Assembly (NCBI RefSeq): GCF_947179515.1
Contig: NC_067491.1
Location: 9,464,027-9,528,026 of the forward strand
Origin: Apodemus sylvaticus
Lineage: Eukaryota; Chordata; Mammalia; Rodentia; Muridae
DNA length: 64,000 nucleotides
Reading direction: 5' to 3'
In this document: one piece after another, positions 24,841-35,045 of the stretch
How the letters are laid out: the number at the start of each line of letters is the position of its first letter
Position numbering within the stretch: position 1 is the stretch's first letter
Position numbers and translations under genes: made by a program
The notes under the pieces: generated by a model
Database searches by the model: none
Told to the model about the DNA's origin: nothing
Seen by the model: only the letters and a program-made list of their open reading frames with translations

Positions 24841-26570
24841 CAACTGAAAACAAGCTCCCATTCATTTTCTATCATTAATACTAAAGAGTAGTATTCATTG
24901 GGTACATACTAAGCCCTATTAAGCATCCATGCTATGTAAGGTACTACTATTGGCTTGAGCTATGAACAGGCAAGGTTCTCCCTCTGCTTGTACATAATGT
25001 GAGGTACAGTGACACATCATGAAAAAGAACCATAAAAGAAGACAGACTGCTGCTATTTCACAAAGGTCACCAGATCTGAAAACACATGTTTACTCACATC
25101 ATTAAGACTTGAAGCAACTAACAATTACGTTGAAAGCATTTAGACTCTGTGTTTGTGGTCCAAACGAAGCAGTGTGTGTCATGATGTGTTTACCTGCACT
25201 TTTCTCCAAAGCTTTGAACAGTTAGTAAAGAAACCTCATTTTACTTACATGGTGCATCGCCAAGCAGCGCGTTAATAAGGGATGTCTACACATACTTCTA
25301 TAAGAAGAATGCTTGCACCTCTTTTCACTGGGGTCAGTGATGGCTGCTGCTGCCTGGCCAGTTTTACTACCCACACAGGAGTCAAAAGTACTGTAGTTAC
25401 CATGAAGAAGGATTCATCTGCTCTAACAGAAACCACCCCAATAACCCTGTTGTTTTCAATTCAGACTCAATCCTTCCCAGATGATGTTAATATCACAATC
25501 ATTGTTTTAACCCATAGAAATCATTTCTAGGCATATCCTCTAACTCACGCTGAAAAGGAAAACAAAAGAACAGGCAGCCAAATATACACCTGCCCTTATT
25601 CCAAGAGAAGTGCCTGTAAGGGTGCAATCATCAATCACTCTCTAGAAAGTAATGAGAAAAGTAAAAAGTCTTTGAGAAATCAATAACAAGGCGAGGGGGT
25701 GCTTAGGAGACAGATGGGAGACTGAATAATTAGGGCTTCAAAGAGAAGATATTCTTATTCTGGATATTATTTGAAATACAAAATATGACTGGATGTTTTT
25801 AAAATATCAAGTTTTTCAAAAATAATGCTATTATTTTCAGAAAATTTTTGGCACCGGCCTGCCTAATCATGGTCTTATTCACAGCCAGCTTTTCCTGATG
25901 TATGTGTAATTAAAGCTTGGCAAGTGAGGACTAGAAAACATGCAGATTCCTCAGAAAACATGCATTTGGTAAAGCAAGCATTTTATTTAGAATTTTATTT
26001 TGTGGCTCTGTGATAAGGAGGTCTTTCTAGATTGCTCTCAAATGTCTTTAAGAGAAGCACACATACACACAATCTCCCAGAATAAAGGGAAGCATTTATG
26101 TTTTTGTAAGTCAGCAAAATTATAAATGGCTTAAATGGTAACTATATCAGGCAGAAAGGGGTTTTGTCACTCATGTACCTCAAAGATTTTACTATTATCA
26201 GTTTAGATAAAGAAGGGAATGACCATAAAACAAGACCCAGAGATACTAAATTTTAACAGAAAAACAACCAACCAGCTTTAGGAAGGTTGGAAAAGAACAT
26301 CTATTTTGTATTACTTCATGACGTTTTTGAAGTAGAAACAGGTAGAATAATCAAAGTGCTTTGCCATAATTTCAGAAAATTAATATTAAAGCTCAAATGT
26401 TTCAACTTTCAGCCAAGGTTTCACTAGTCTGCATAGGTCTCATACGTATTGAGATGGGAGGCAATTAATTAATAAACAAAATTAAAATTTCCAGGTAAAC
26501 AAAAGCATTACTCCTCAGATGTATATATAAAAAACAAACAAAAAGGTCCTAGGTTTAAGACAGGATGTTA
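24841..26570. other. Unassigned, low-repeat sequence
   Basis: No transposon is recognised over 1.7 kb. The segment 25780-25930 is AT-rich with homeodomain-like TAATTAAAG and CCTAATCATGG words; 25250-25280 has several CpGs. No convincing exon; the 82-codon frame at 25282-25530 has no domain. Confidence 0.4.
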
Positions 26571-26732
26571 GGCTGGACATGGTGGCACATGCCTGTAATC
26601 CCAGCACTTGGGAGGCAGAAGCAGGTGGATTTCCGAGTTCGAGACCAGCCTGGTCTACAGAGTGAGTTCCAGGACAGTCAGGGCTACACAGAGAAACCCT
26701 GTCTCAAAAAAAACAAAAAACAAAAACAAAAA
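26571..26732 (+). mobile_element. B1 SINE
   Basis: A nearly complete B1: GGCTGGACATGGTGGCACAT start, CCTGTAATCCCAGCACTTGG, B-box GAGTTCGAGACC, GAGTTCCAGGACAG, AAACCCTGTCTC, then an A-rich tail. An imperfect TSD, AAGACAGGAT (26557) versus AAGACATGAT (26733), flanks it. B1 derives from 7SL RNA and is moved by L1. Confidence 0.93.
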
Positions 26733-26742
26733 AAGACATGAT

Positions 26743-27112
26743 ATTCAATATCTTTGAGATTTCCACTATAGTCTTAGAAGTAATGCTACTATGGACTACT
26801 AAGGCATAAAGATAATGTTGCACAAGTGAAGAGACCTTCAGGTCACTCTTGTGTGAGGATGGGCTGCTAAGGTCATCCTTCTAATGGTGCCACTTCAGAC
26901 TACACACAGTGCAAACTACTGCTCTGACTTTTATTACTATTTTCAATATATTTTCACCGTGTTTTCTCTTCCTCCAACACCTTCCAGATTCCCACTCCTT
27001 CCCTACCCACCCAACTTCATGATAGCTCTCTCTCTCAAAAGCAAAACAAAAAGTAAACAAAAAGGAGGAAAAAACAAAAACAAATAACAAGAACAATAAA
27101 ACCAAATATCTT
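26743..27112. other. Unassigned, A-rich toward the end
   Basis: No gene recognised. 27040-27100 is rich in AAAAC/AAACAA words. It may hold the tail of a decayed element. Confidence 0.4.
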
Positions 27113-27512
27113 GGTTAGGGTGTCTATTCACACAACAAAACACCAAGACTAATAAGCAATCCCGGAGGAAAGAGTTTAGCTAGCTGACACTTACAGATCA
27201 TAATCATCAGTAGAAGTCAAGGCAGAAACTCAAGGAGGGCAGGAACCTGGAAACAGGAGCTAACGCAGAGTCCTTGGAAGAGTACTGCTTACTAGCTTAC
27301 TTCTCATGGCTTGCACAACCTGATTTCTTACAGAACCTATGACCACCAGCCCAGTGATGGCACCACCCACAGTGGGCTGAGCCTTCCCCCATCAATAATT
27401 AACTTTTAAAAAATGCCTTACAGCTGGATCTCATGGAAGCATTTCCTCAACTGAGGCTCCTTCCTCTCTGATGACTCTAGCTTGTGTCTGATGAACACAA
27501 ATCAGCCAGTAA
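27113..27512 (+). mobile_element. Rodent dispersed repeat (~400 bp family), diverged
   Basis: It has the same order of words as the copies at 55146 and 56660: a start like GGTTTCTATT/CACCAAGA, GAAACTCAAGGAGGGCAGG, ATGGCACCACCCACAGTGGG, CTGGATCTCATGGAAGC, GACTCTAGCTTGTGTC. No ORF. I know the family as a common rodent repeat but cannot name it with confidence (possibly RMER-type). Confidence 0.7.
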
Positions 27513-27559
27513 CACCAGATTTAAAAAATCCCACCTGAAACAAACAAACCAAAACTCCA

Positions 27560-28125
27560 AAACGAAACAGAAAAACAAATGTTGAACATCATTTTGTGTT
27601 GACCAACAACTCTTGGGCATTGGGCCCTGTCCTCAAGTATGGTTGATTCACCTAGTGTCACTTCATTGAGTAAATTGGCTTTCCTGTTACTATTAGGTAT
27701 CTATTGCAAATATCTCTTTGGTTAGAAGTGGGACTTTGTATCTACTTTCCCACCTTAGAGGTGGGATTTTGACTGGTGTGAGCTTTGGCAGGTGTTGCCC
27801 ATCTGGTGACAGTCTCTGAGGACATGTGTGTATCTGTCCTGTTGTGTCTGGAAGACACTGAGTCCTTGGAGTAATCTGTCACCTCTGAATCTGCCACTCT
27901 TTCTACCTTCCTCTTCCACACAGCTCCCTGAGCCTTGAGGGGAGGGGTTTGGTGACAATGTTTCCTTCAGGACTGAGTGCAAAGGCTCTCTCTCATTCGC
28001 TGCACACTGTGCAGTTGTGGGTCTCTGTGTTATCATCTATTACAAAAAGAAGTTCCTGTGATAAGAGGTAGCCCACAGCTGACAGTGCCAATATGGCCAA
28101 GAACTGCAACATAGATATTGTTATG
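27560..28125. mobile_element. Rodent interspersed repeat, possibly L1/Lx 3'UTR-derived
   Basis: Words such as GGGCATTGGGCCCTGTCCTC, GTTGTGTCTGGAAGACACTG and CCCTGAGCCTTGAGGGGAGG match a murid repeat I recall as linked to Lx-type L1 3' regions. No ORF is convincing. Family and strand need RepeatMasker. Confidence 0.4.
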
Positions 28126-28490
28126 GGGAAATCTACTATTTTTATTTAGCTGAAGAAGTCTAACAAGAGAATGATTTCTAATACAAGTGCTCTCTGTAAG
28201 CTAAGATCACAGCCACAGTCAGGACCTTCCATTTGTAATTACAACACAACACGGTCAGAGGGAGTGAATCACACCTGAACCAGAATGGGAGGCCAGCTGC
28301 TTCAGGTAAAGCTATGTCTTTGTGTTGCTCTAAAATGATTTCATAACAAAGTAAAAATGTGATCATTAGTTTTCTAAGCAGCACGACTCAGAAATGAGAG
28401 AAAGCACACTTCATTCAAATAAAAATTGGAAAAATACAGTCTGTTGCCCTAATAGGAAAATTAATATTAATTATTATATGATTTTAAAAA
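28126..28490. other. Unassigned sequence
   Basis: No gene or repeat recognised. Confidence 0.4.
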
Positions 28491-28556
28491 TTGTGTGTGT
28501 GCATGTATGTATTCCTGTGTGTGTATCTATGTGTGCATGTGGTGTGTGTGTGTGTA

Positions 28557-28588
<32 letters not shown>

Positions 28589-28590
28589 CC
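28491..28590. repeat. (TG)n compound microsatellite
   Basis: GTGT with interspersed CATG and TATG words, ending in nearly pure TG units. Confidence 0.9.
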
Positions 28591-28627
28591 CATGCTTAAA
28601 GTTATTTAGCTCTTTGAAGGATTCTGT

Positions 28628-28830
28628 TCCATGTAGATTCAGGATTGTTTTTATTTTGCTGTGAAATGATCATTTGAATTTGGTTGAGATTGCATTGAGC
28701 CTTGGGACTGTTGGCAGTCATATGCATTTTCTAACAATGTAATTCTTTCATTCCATGAATAGAGGATAGCTTTCTCTTAGTTTGTGTTCATTAGTTTCTC
28801 TCATTATAGCAAGCAAAGGTCATTGTGCAC
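28628..28830 (-). mobile_element. Ancient L1 ORF2 fragment, inverted 5' part
   Basis: Read on the minus strand, words such as CTATTCATGGAATGAAAGAA, ATTACATTGTTAGAAAATG and GGCTCAATGCAATCTC follow the mammalian L1 ORF2 region that encodes the SWIGRINIVKMAILPK stretch. Divergence is far greater than in L1-A to L1-E, so it predates murids. It lies just before, and opposite in strand to, the plus-strand piece at 29205-29640. Confidence 0.7.
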
Positions 28831-28847
28831 CATAATATGACTTCTGT

Positions 28848-29168
28848 CTTAGTTAGGGTTTTACTGCTGTGAATAGACACCATGACCAAAGCAACTCTTA
28901 TAAGGACAATATTTAATTGAGGCTGGCTTACAAGTTCAGAAGTTCAGTCCATTATCATCAAGACAGGACCATGGCAGCATCCAGGCAGACATGGTGCAGG
29001 AGGAGCTAAGAGTTCTACATTGTCATCTGAAGGCTGCTAGCAGAATACTGGCTTCCAGGCAGATAGGATGAGGATCTTAAAGCCCATACCCTCAGTGACA
29101 CACCTACTCCAATAGGACCACATCTTCTAATAGTGTCACTTCCTGGGCTGAGTATATACAAACTATCA
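28848..29168 (+). mobile_element. Rodent dispersed repeat, second subtype
   Basis: It begins GTCTTAGTTAGGGTTTTACT, then AGACACCATGACCAAAGCAA, GCATCCAGGCAGACATGGTG, CAGTGACACACCTACTCC and TAATAGTGTCACTTCCTGGG. This family is the minus-strand partner of the copy at 41558. It sits between the two halves of the ancient L1. Confidence 0.75.
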
Positions 29169-29204
29169 ATGCTTCTATCTTAGATAGAGGCATTTGCTTC
29201 CTCA

Positions 29205-29640
29205 TCCCAAATATTAATACAAAGCTATAGTGGTCAAAACAAAAATAACAGCATAAAATACAAACATTTACACAGTCAACTAAGTTCTATAAAACATCAG
29301 GTATAAACAATGAGAAAAGGATAATAATTTCAATCAATAGTATTGGCTGGAAATAAAACAATATATAAAAACAACCTAAGTGTGTGTCAAGGTTTGAATA
29401 AAGAAATGGACATATACATATTTAGTGGGCTATTATGTTGCCTTAAAAGGGAAATGTTGCCATCTGTAGCAACATAGTTGAAACTGAAGAAATCAGACAG
29501 AGATAAAAACTGAAGGATTTCATTTAAATGGTTACATTTTACACGTTTTTAAACAGTGAGTAGCTTGGTGGTTAATAGGAATCAGGAAGTAAGGGAAAAG
29601 ATGGTAGGGAACACACTTTCATCTAGATAGAGTCTTCACA
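29205..29640 (+). mobile_element. Ancient L1 ORF2 fragment, sense 3' part
   Basis: CAAAGCTATAGTGGTCAAAA, then CACAGTCAACTAAG, AATAGTATTGGCTGG, GAATAAAGAAATGGACATAT and GTAGCAACATAGTTGAAACT follow the L1 ORF2 C-terminal region in order. The same region in L1-E encodes KEPRYPSTEEW and nearby residues. It is decayed, with internal deletions and no open frame. Confidence 0.7.
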
Positions 29641-29814
29641 TGAGTCAAGTTGACTTTAGTAAGTAAAATGTTATATATACACATGAGTTTGTGAAGCAAA
29701 TCTCACAGTGGCCACAGAAAAAGATGAAGGTACCAGCTTGATTGTAAACAGCAAGGAAGAAATAGCAAGATAACATACTGTTTAACTTAAAAAATAAAAT
29801 ATATAATCTTTCTT

Positions 29815-30022
29815 ATTTATTTACTCTCTGTGTGTATATACTCTGTGTATGTGTTTGTGCATGTGTGTACATGCAGACATATCTTGACATGCATGTGAAG
29901 CACACCTGTCAAGGTACGGGAGTCAGTTCTCTCCTTCTACTAGGAGGGACCTTGGAATTGAACTCAGGTCATCATTCTTGGTTGCAAACACTGCTATTCA
30001 CTGCTGTCTCCCTGACCCCTAT
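29815..30022 (-). mobile_element. B4/RSINE-type SINE with GT-rich tail
   Basis: On the plus strand the element shows its tail first (CTGTGTGTATATACTC...), then CTTGGAATTGAACTCAGGTC, the complement of a SINE B-box region, and ends near GCTGTCTCCCTGACC, the complement of its tRNA-like head. Confidence 0.65.
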
Positions 30023-30886
30023 TTTTTCCTTCACTAAGTCAATTTATCTTAAGAATATTTAATGTTACCTCTTCAATTGCTTCTTTGTGGAATCGAGTTG
30101 ACCTTTTTGTTCCTTCCTACATCGCAAGCTTATTTTGTAAAACTTGTAAGGATTTATAACAAGAATGTATTTTTCTGCTTCTGAGTGCTGGGCCTAATAT
30201 ATCTCTATTAACCTAACATCATTAATCCTACCACTCAGATCTGACGTGGCCTCGTTTAATGTGTGGCTATGTTTTATGGTGGAGATGGCTCATGTTGTAA
30301 TTAAGCGTGTTCCTCCTTGAATTTCTAACATTTATTTCCATTTTTCAGTCACATAAATTCATGTGAATTTTTTGGCTATTATAATTTTGTATAAAATATG
30401 ATGTTCAGTCTTCCTTTTTATCTTGAAATACTTTCTCCATGATCTTAACATTAGCACCTTGCTTTGACCTTGGTAGATTTTATTTAGTGATATGCCCCTT
30501 ATTCTCAAATTTTTCAGAGTAAAGAATACATACAGCTACTGAAAATATATATTTAGATATTTTACCTCACATAATTTTATGACTAAAATCCCTATTTTTA
30601 AAGAACTGTTCTATTAATTTTAGTCGTACACTGACTCCTGTTTAGTTCCACCCTTCTGTGGATAGCCTCTGTCTTCTCTTTATTGCAGTTTTATAAAACT
30701 ATATATTCTGATTTGATTATATTATAAGTTTTTTTCAAAAACTACAGGTCTGTAGTTATAGTTACATGTAATTATAGTTTATTAACTACACTGACAGTCA
30801 CAAAGACACAAGTTTAAGTGATATTTTTAAGAGAAACAAAAGAAACATTTTCCCAAACCTTAGGTTTTTTTATATAATAGCCTCTC
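30023..30886. other. Unassigned, AT-rich sequence
   Basis: No gene recognised. The base composition and many T-runs would fit a decayed LINE, but I cannot align it from memory. Confidence 0.4.
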
Positions 30887-30899
30887 CCCCCCCCCGCCC

Positions 30900-30944
<45 letters not shown>

Positions 30945-31010
30945 CTGAGAGTGAGATAACAAGAAAGAATGAGAGAGAGCAAGAGCAAGAGAATGAGAGG
31001 GAGCTAGTGT
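30887..31010. repeat. C-run, (GT)n and GA-rich tract
   Basis: A run of about 14 C with one G, then (GT)n over 30901-30942, then GAGAGAGC/AAGAGCAAGAG words to 31010. It is the tail side of the following minus-strand SINE. Confidence 0.9.
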
Positions 31011-31017
31011 TCACAAG

Positions 31018-31216
31018 TGTATGTCATGGCCTGCATGTGAAGACCAGATGCCAATACAGAGACTTGGTTCTTTCTCTCCTTCAACCCAAAAATCAGTGCC
31101 TTCAACCCAAGGATCAGTGCCTTCAACCCAAGGATCAGTGCCTGGGTCCGAGGCATTGATCTCAGATTGTTAGACTTGGCAGCAAACACCCATATCTGCA
31201 GAGCCATCTCACGTGA
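31018..31216 (-). mobile_element. B4/RSINE-type SINE containing a 21-bp triplication
   Basis: On the plus strand: ATGGCCTGCATGTGAAGACC, GGGTCCGAGGCATTGATCTC, GGCAGCAAACACCCATATCT and GCAGAGCCATCTCACG, the complement of a B4/RSINE-type head. Between 31080 and 31142 the unit TTCAACCCAAGGATCAGTGC occurs three times with a 21 bp period. Confidence 0.65.
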
Positions 31217-31848
31217 ATCAAGTTAGCATGTTCTATCACAGTTCTTCAGAGTCGTTGGAAGCTCTCTGTGATGACTAGATTAGATGATATTTGATTAGAA
31301 GACAGGATGACCTAGAACTGGGAGCTGACATAGGCTTCTTACTTAGGTTGCTTTTGTAGGGTTATTTTATAACAACAGGAAAATTGAAAACAATCAGTTT
31401 TCTTGACATTTCTTCAGTCAAATTAATTTGTCCATCATTACTTTTTAGTTCCACGTCTTTCAACTTTTCAAAATATGAGGATAGCTTAGAAAAATTATTT
31501 GCCAGAAGGAAACACAAATAGTCTCTCCTTCCAATCTCAGTTGAGTATTGACTCCACCTGGAGTGTCCTTAGCATCATCTGTATTGTCCACAAATCAAAG
31601 AGCATAATAACAAGTGCCCACCAGAATTGTGTGTTAAGTTCTGCTTCATACATCCACAAGTTCTGCAGCTTGCATCTCCAAACTTCTCTAACTAACTCTT
31701 GCATCAGTTCCAAAGGCTTGAAAGCTGCATGCTCAGACTTAGCAAACCCCACATCCCTAGTAACAACTTCCTGCATTTACTATTTTCACATTTCTCTGGC
31801 CAAAATACTTCAGGAAATAGTATCAATTGGGTCACCACGAATCTGATT
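31217..31848. other. Unassigned sequence
   Basis: A 115-codon plus-strand frame (31499-31846) and a 79-codon minus-strand frame lie here, but neither shows a known domain. I infer chance frames in an old repeat or unique DNA. Confidence 0.4.
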
Positions 31849-31849
31849 T

Positions 31850-32390
31850 AGTGTTTGCTTTTGCCATCCCATATACAGTTACCAAACCCAGACACTATTG
31901 TAGATGCCAACAAGTGCTTGCTGACAAGAGGCTGATATACCTGTCTCCTGAGAGGCTCTGCTGATGCCTGACAAATAGAGAGGTGGATGCTCTCAGCCAT
32001 CAATTGGACTGAGCACAGGGACACCAATGGAGAAGCTAGAGAAAGGACCCAAGGATCGGAAGGTGTTTGAAGCCCCATAGGAGGAACAACAATATCAACC
32101 AACCAGTAGCCCAGAGCTCCCAGGGACTAAACCACCAACCAAAGAGTACACATGGAGGGACCCATGGCTCCAGTGCAAATATAGCAGAGAATGGCCTCAT
32201 CAGACATCAGTGAGAGAGGAGGTCCTTGGTTCTGTGAAGGCTGGATGCCTCAGGGTAGGGGAATGCCAGGACAGAGAAGCAGGAGTGGGTGGGTTAGTGA
32301 GGAAGCGGAGGGCGGATTAGATAGGGGGTTTTTGGAGGAGAAACAATGAAAGGGGATACCATTTGAGTATCTGATAAAAAAAAAAATAAA
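31850..32390 (+). mobile_element. L1 3'UTR fragment (older murine subfamily)
   Basis: Words AGAGGCTCTGCTGATGCCTG, GGACTGAGCACAGGGACACC, CAGGGACTAAACCACCAACC, GGAATGCCAGGACAG and AGGAGTGGGTGGGTTAG follow the long G-rich 3'UTR of older mouse-type L1s, ending in an A-run at 32378-32388. It is a 5'-truncated insertion with no ORF2 left. Confidence 0.8.
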
Positions 32391-32394
32391 GTAG

Positions 32395-32556
32395 CCAGGC
32401 GGCAATGGAGGCACACGTCTTTAATCCCAGTACTTGGGAGGCAGAGACAGGCAGATTTCTAAGTTCGAGGCCAGCCTGGTCTACAGAGTGAGTTCCAGGA
32501 CAGCCAAGGCTACACATAGAAACCCTGTCTCGAAAAAAATCAAAAAAAAAAAAAAG
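32395..32556 (+). mobile_element. B1 SINE inserted in an L1 A-tail
   Basis: AGCCAGGCGGCAATGGAGGC start, TTTAATCCCAGTACTTGGG, AAGTTCGAGGCCAGCC, GAGTTCCAGGACAGCC, AAACCCTGTCTCG and an A-tail. It abuts the A-tail of the preceding L1 fragment; AAAGTA appears on both sides as a possible short TSD. Confidence 0.92.
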
Positions 32557-33750
32557 TAACTATGGAGAGTTTAAAAATTAAAAATTAAAGGAAGAAAAAA
32601 GAAAAAAGTGCCTTTTCTCTTGATCAGTGTAATTGTTTTCATATGTTGTGCTGATTTCTAAAGGAAATCCACAAACTCTAAAAGGAAATGTTGCCTTTCA
32701 CCAGAGGTGATTCTTCTTTCCTCTGTTAGGTATACTGTGAGGATATGTGAGGGATATACTGTGAGGATGTGTGAGCTGAAAGGTATAGACAACTAGGAAG
32801 TGCAATCTACTGGTCTTGGTCTTTTCAGCTGTGGCAGAATCACTGATACTTTTGAGTGCTTCAGATTAGCCTTTTATATTCGTTCTTCCCTCAGCTTCAA
32901 AATTAGGCTGTGTTGAAGAAAGACCAGCAATGGCTTTAAAGACACATCTTCCCCTATAACATTTTGTTTCCTAAATACTTGCAAATCCAAGGTTTCATTC
33001 TGCTCTTTAGAAACTTTGACCTAGTTTTTGAACCCTTATCCAACTCAAAACTTAACAAGTTACTCTGGGAAAAATTAAGCATGCATTTATCTGTCTGTCC
33101 ATCCTCCATCTGTCTGTCTGTCTGTCTCCTACACTTCCTGGGTCACTGGCGTCCTTTGCAGCTGTTCACATCATTACTGATTCCTCTTCCCCTCCGGGCC
33201 CCACCTGATCCTTAATCCACAAGAAGATCCCCATGAAGAAAAATACTTTGTGATAATTCTAAATCATCTAAGAATTATATTTTCTAGCACACTGAATCCT
33301 TGTTACTTATGCTGATTAATGCAATCTGGATAGGTATTGGTTATACTCTATGTGATCTATCCAGCTCTTGTATGCCTACCATATCCTCCTGAAGAGCAGA
33401 AACATGTCTATTATCATTTAGGGTTTTTTTTTTAAGATTTTTCATATCAATTTATCTTTTGTAAAACCAAACATTTGTGCACCCTAAGCATCCATTAATT
33501 TACCTAACATCTATTTCTACATATGTACTAAGAAGTTATTCTACTCAATTCTGTTGGATTTCTAAAATGAACTATTTCCAGATATAAGTTCTTTCTTGGA
33601 GTCTTCATCATAATGTCCATTTGTATTAAATGGAAATTCTCCATCACAGCATTACAAGTAATTGCTTTAGATTTAAAAAAAAAAAAGGAAAAGAAGCTTC
33701 ACAACATTGTCAGTATAAAGAGACCCCCAATTCTTCTTATCACCTTATAG
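32557..33750. other. Unassigned sequence with small tandem repeats
   Basis: A (CTGT)n tract lies at 33089-33129. A direct repeat of GATATACTGTGAGGATGTGTGAG type (about 20 bp words) lies at 32728-32775. No gene recognised. Confidence 0.45.
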
Positions 33751-33753
33751 ATC

Positions 33754-33986
33754 AGTGGTTCTCAATCTTCCTAATGCCATTCCTAATACACTAATACAGA
33801 TCCTCATGTTCTGGTGATCCCCAACCATAAAATTGTTTTCATTGCTATTTCATAGCTGTAATTTTGCTACTTCTATGAACTGTAATGTAAATATCTGATG
33901 TGCAGGATATCTGATATCTGTCTATGAAAGGATCATTTGACCCCACCCCCAGGTGTCAAGACCCACAGGTTGATAAACACTCTAGG
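33754..33986. mobile_element. URR1-like hAT remnant
   Basis: CAGTGGTTCTCAATCTTCCT at the start and CCCACAGGTTGATAAACACT at the end form imperfect terminal inverted repeats. The interior has GTGATCCCCAACCATAAAAT, TTTTGCTACTTCTATGA and GTAAATATCTGATG in family order. Confidence 0.8.
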
Positions 33987-34245
33987 AACTGTTACTATTA
34001 CAAAATAATGTCTGAGGTAAAGCAAAGCGATATAGAAGGACATGGATGTCCTTAATAGCTGACCCAGCACCCCTGTGATGAAAAAAGTGAATTCTTAGTC
34101 TTTATATTCTGCTTATGTACCAAAATTATAATGAAATAAATTGCATTAGTACAGCATGGTCTGAATTTGCTCATATAAATTAATACATGAAAGTCTATAA
34201 TATATAACACACATACAGAAACACTCATACTTACACAGATATGGG

Positions 34246-34280
<35 letters not shown>

Positions 34281-34828
34281 CCTTCAACCTTGACCCTCCT
34301 CTTCAGAAAATTAGCAGAAAAAAAATCCACAGATAGATAGAATAGCATGTCCTACTTTGTACTAGATTTCACATCACTGCTGTATCATTTCCTTAGATGA
34401 AGGACCTGAAGGTGCAAGTCTACACTAATGTGCCTAGGGAGAGACTGGCTCTGATTTTGCTTTAGAATCCATCACTGCTCAGTAGGGAATTGATTGGTAA
34501 TTTTCTTGTTTCTGCCCAGGCTACATCGTAAAATGAGAGAGCATGACTGTGAATGGAGCCTACGTTGGTAGATACAGTACTATTCTATTTCAAAATGCCC
34601 TGATGCCAGTTCTCTGATTATTATAGTTTATTCTTAGCCTCATATAAATAGTTCTCATATATGTATTTTAAGGGAATAGCTAATTAAAACAACAATTCGA
34701 TTTCTATAACATAAATAAAACCATAATAATGAAACATAGAAAGCATGATTATAGAAGTCCCTATTACTCAAATTCCTGTCTCCACTAAGATGTCAAGCAT
34801 CCTGCCCATTTTGTACCTTAAAAATGAG
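33987..34828. other. Unassigned sequence with a CA tract
   Basis: A (CA)n run lies at 34247-34279. The rest is unassigned. The 98-codon minus-strand frame at 34348-34052 reads partly through the repeat. Confidence 0.45.
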
Positions 34829-35001
34829 GACTGGGAAAGATGGCTCTGTGGCTTAGAGTACTTACAGCTGTTGCAGAGGACCCTGGTTAGGTTCCCAAAC
34901 TCCATGGAAGCGCACAGGGGTCTGCAACTTCAGTTTCAGGGGATCTAGTGCCCTCTTCTGGCCTTTCAGGGCACTCCATGCACTTATATTCACTAGGCAA
35001 A

Positions 35002-35044
<43 letters not shown>
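34829..35044 (+). mobile_element. B3 SINE with CA-rich tail
   Basis: GACTGGGAAAGATGGCTCTG head, GCAGAGGACCCTGG, CAACTTCAGTTTCAGGGGAT, CCCTCTTCTGGCCTTTCAGG, then a (CA)n tail at 35004-35044. This order is typical of B3. Confidence 0.8.

Positions 35045-35045
<1 letters not shown>

Noticed and set aside
25282..25530. 82-codon frame as a small gene
   Set aside because: No signal peptide pattern, domain or homologous copy; chance frame.
31499..31846. 115-codon plus-strand frame as a possible gene
   Set aside because: No known domain; it abuts an L1 3'UTR fragment and probably lies in old repeat DNA.
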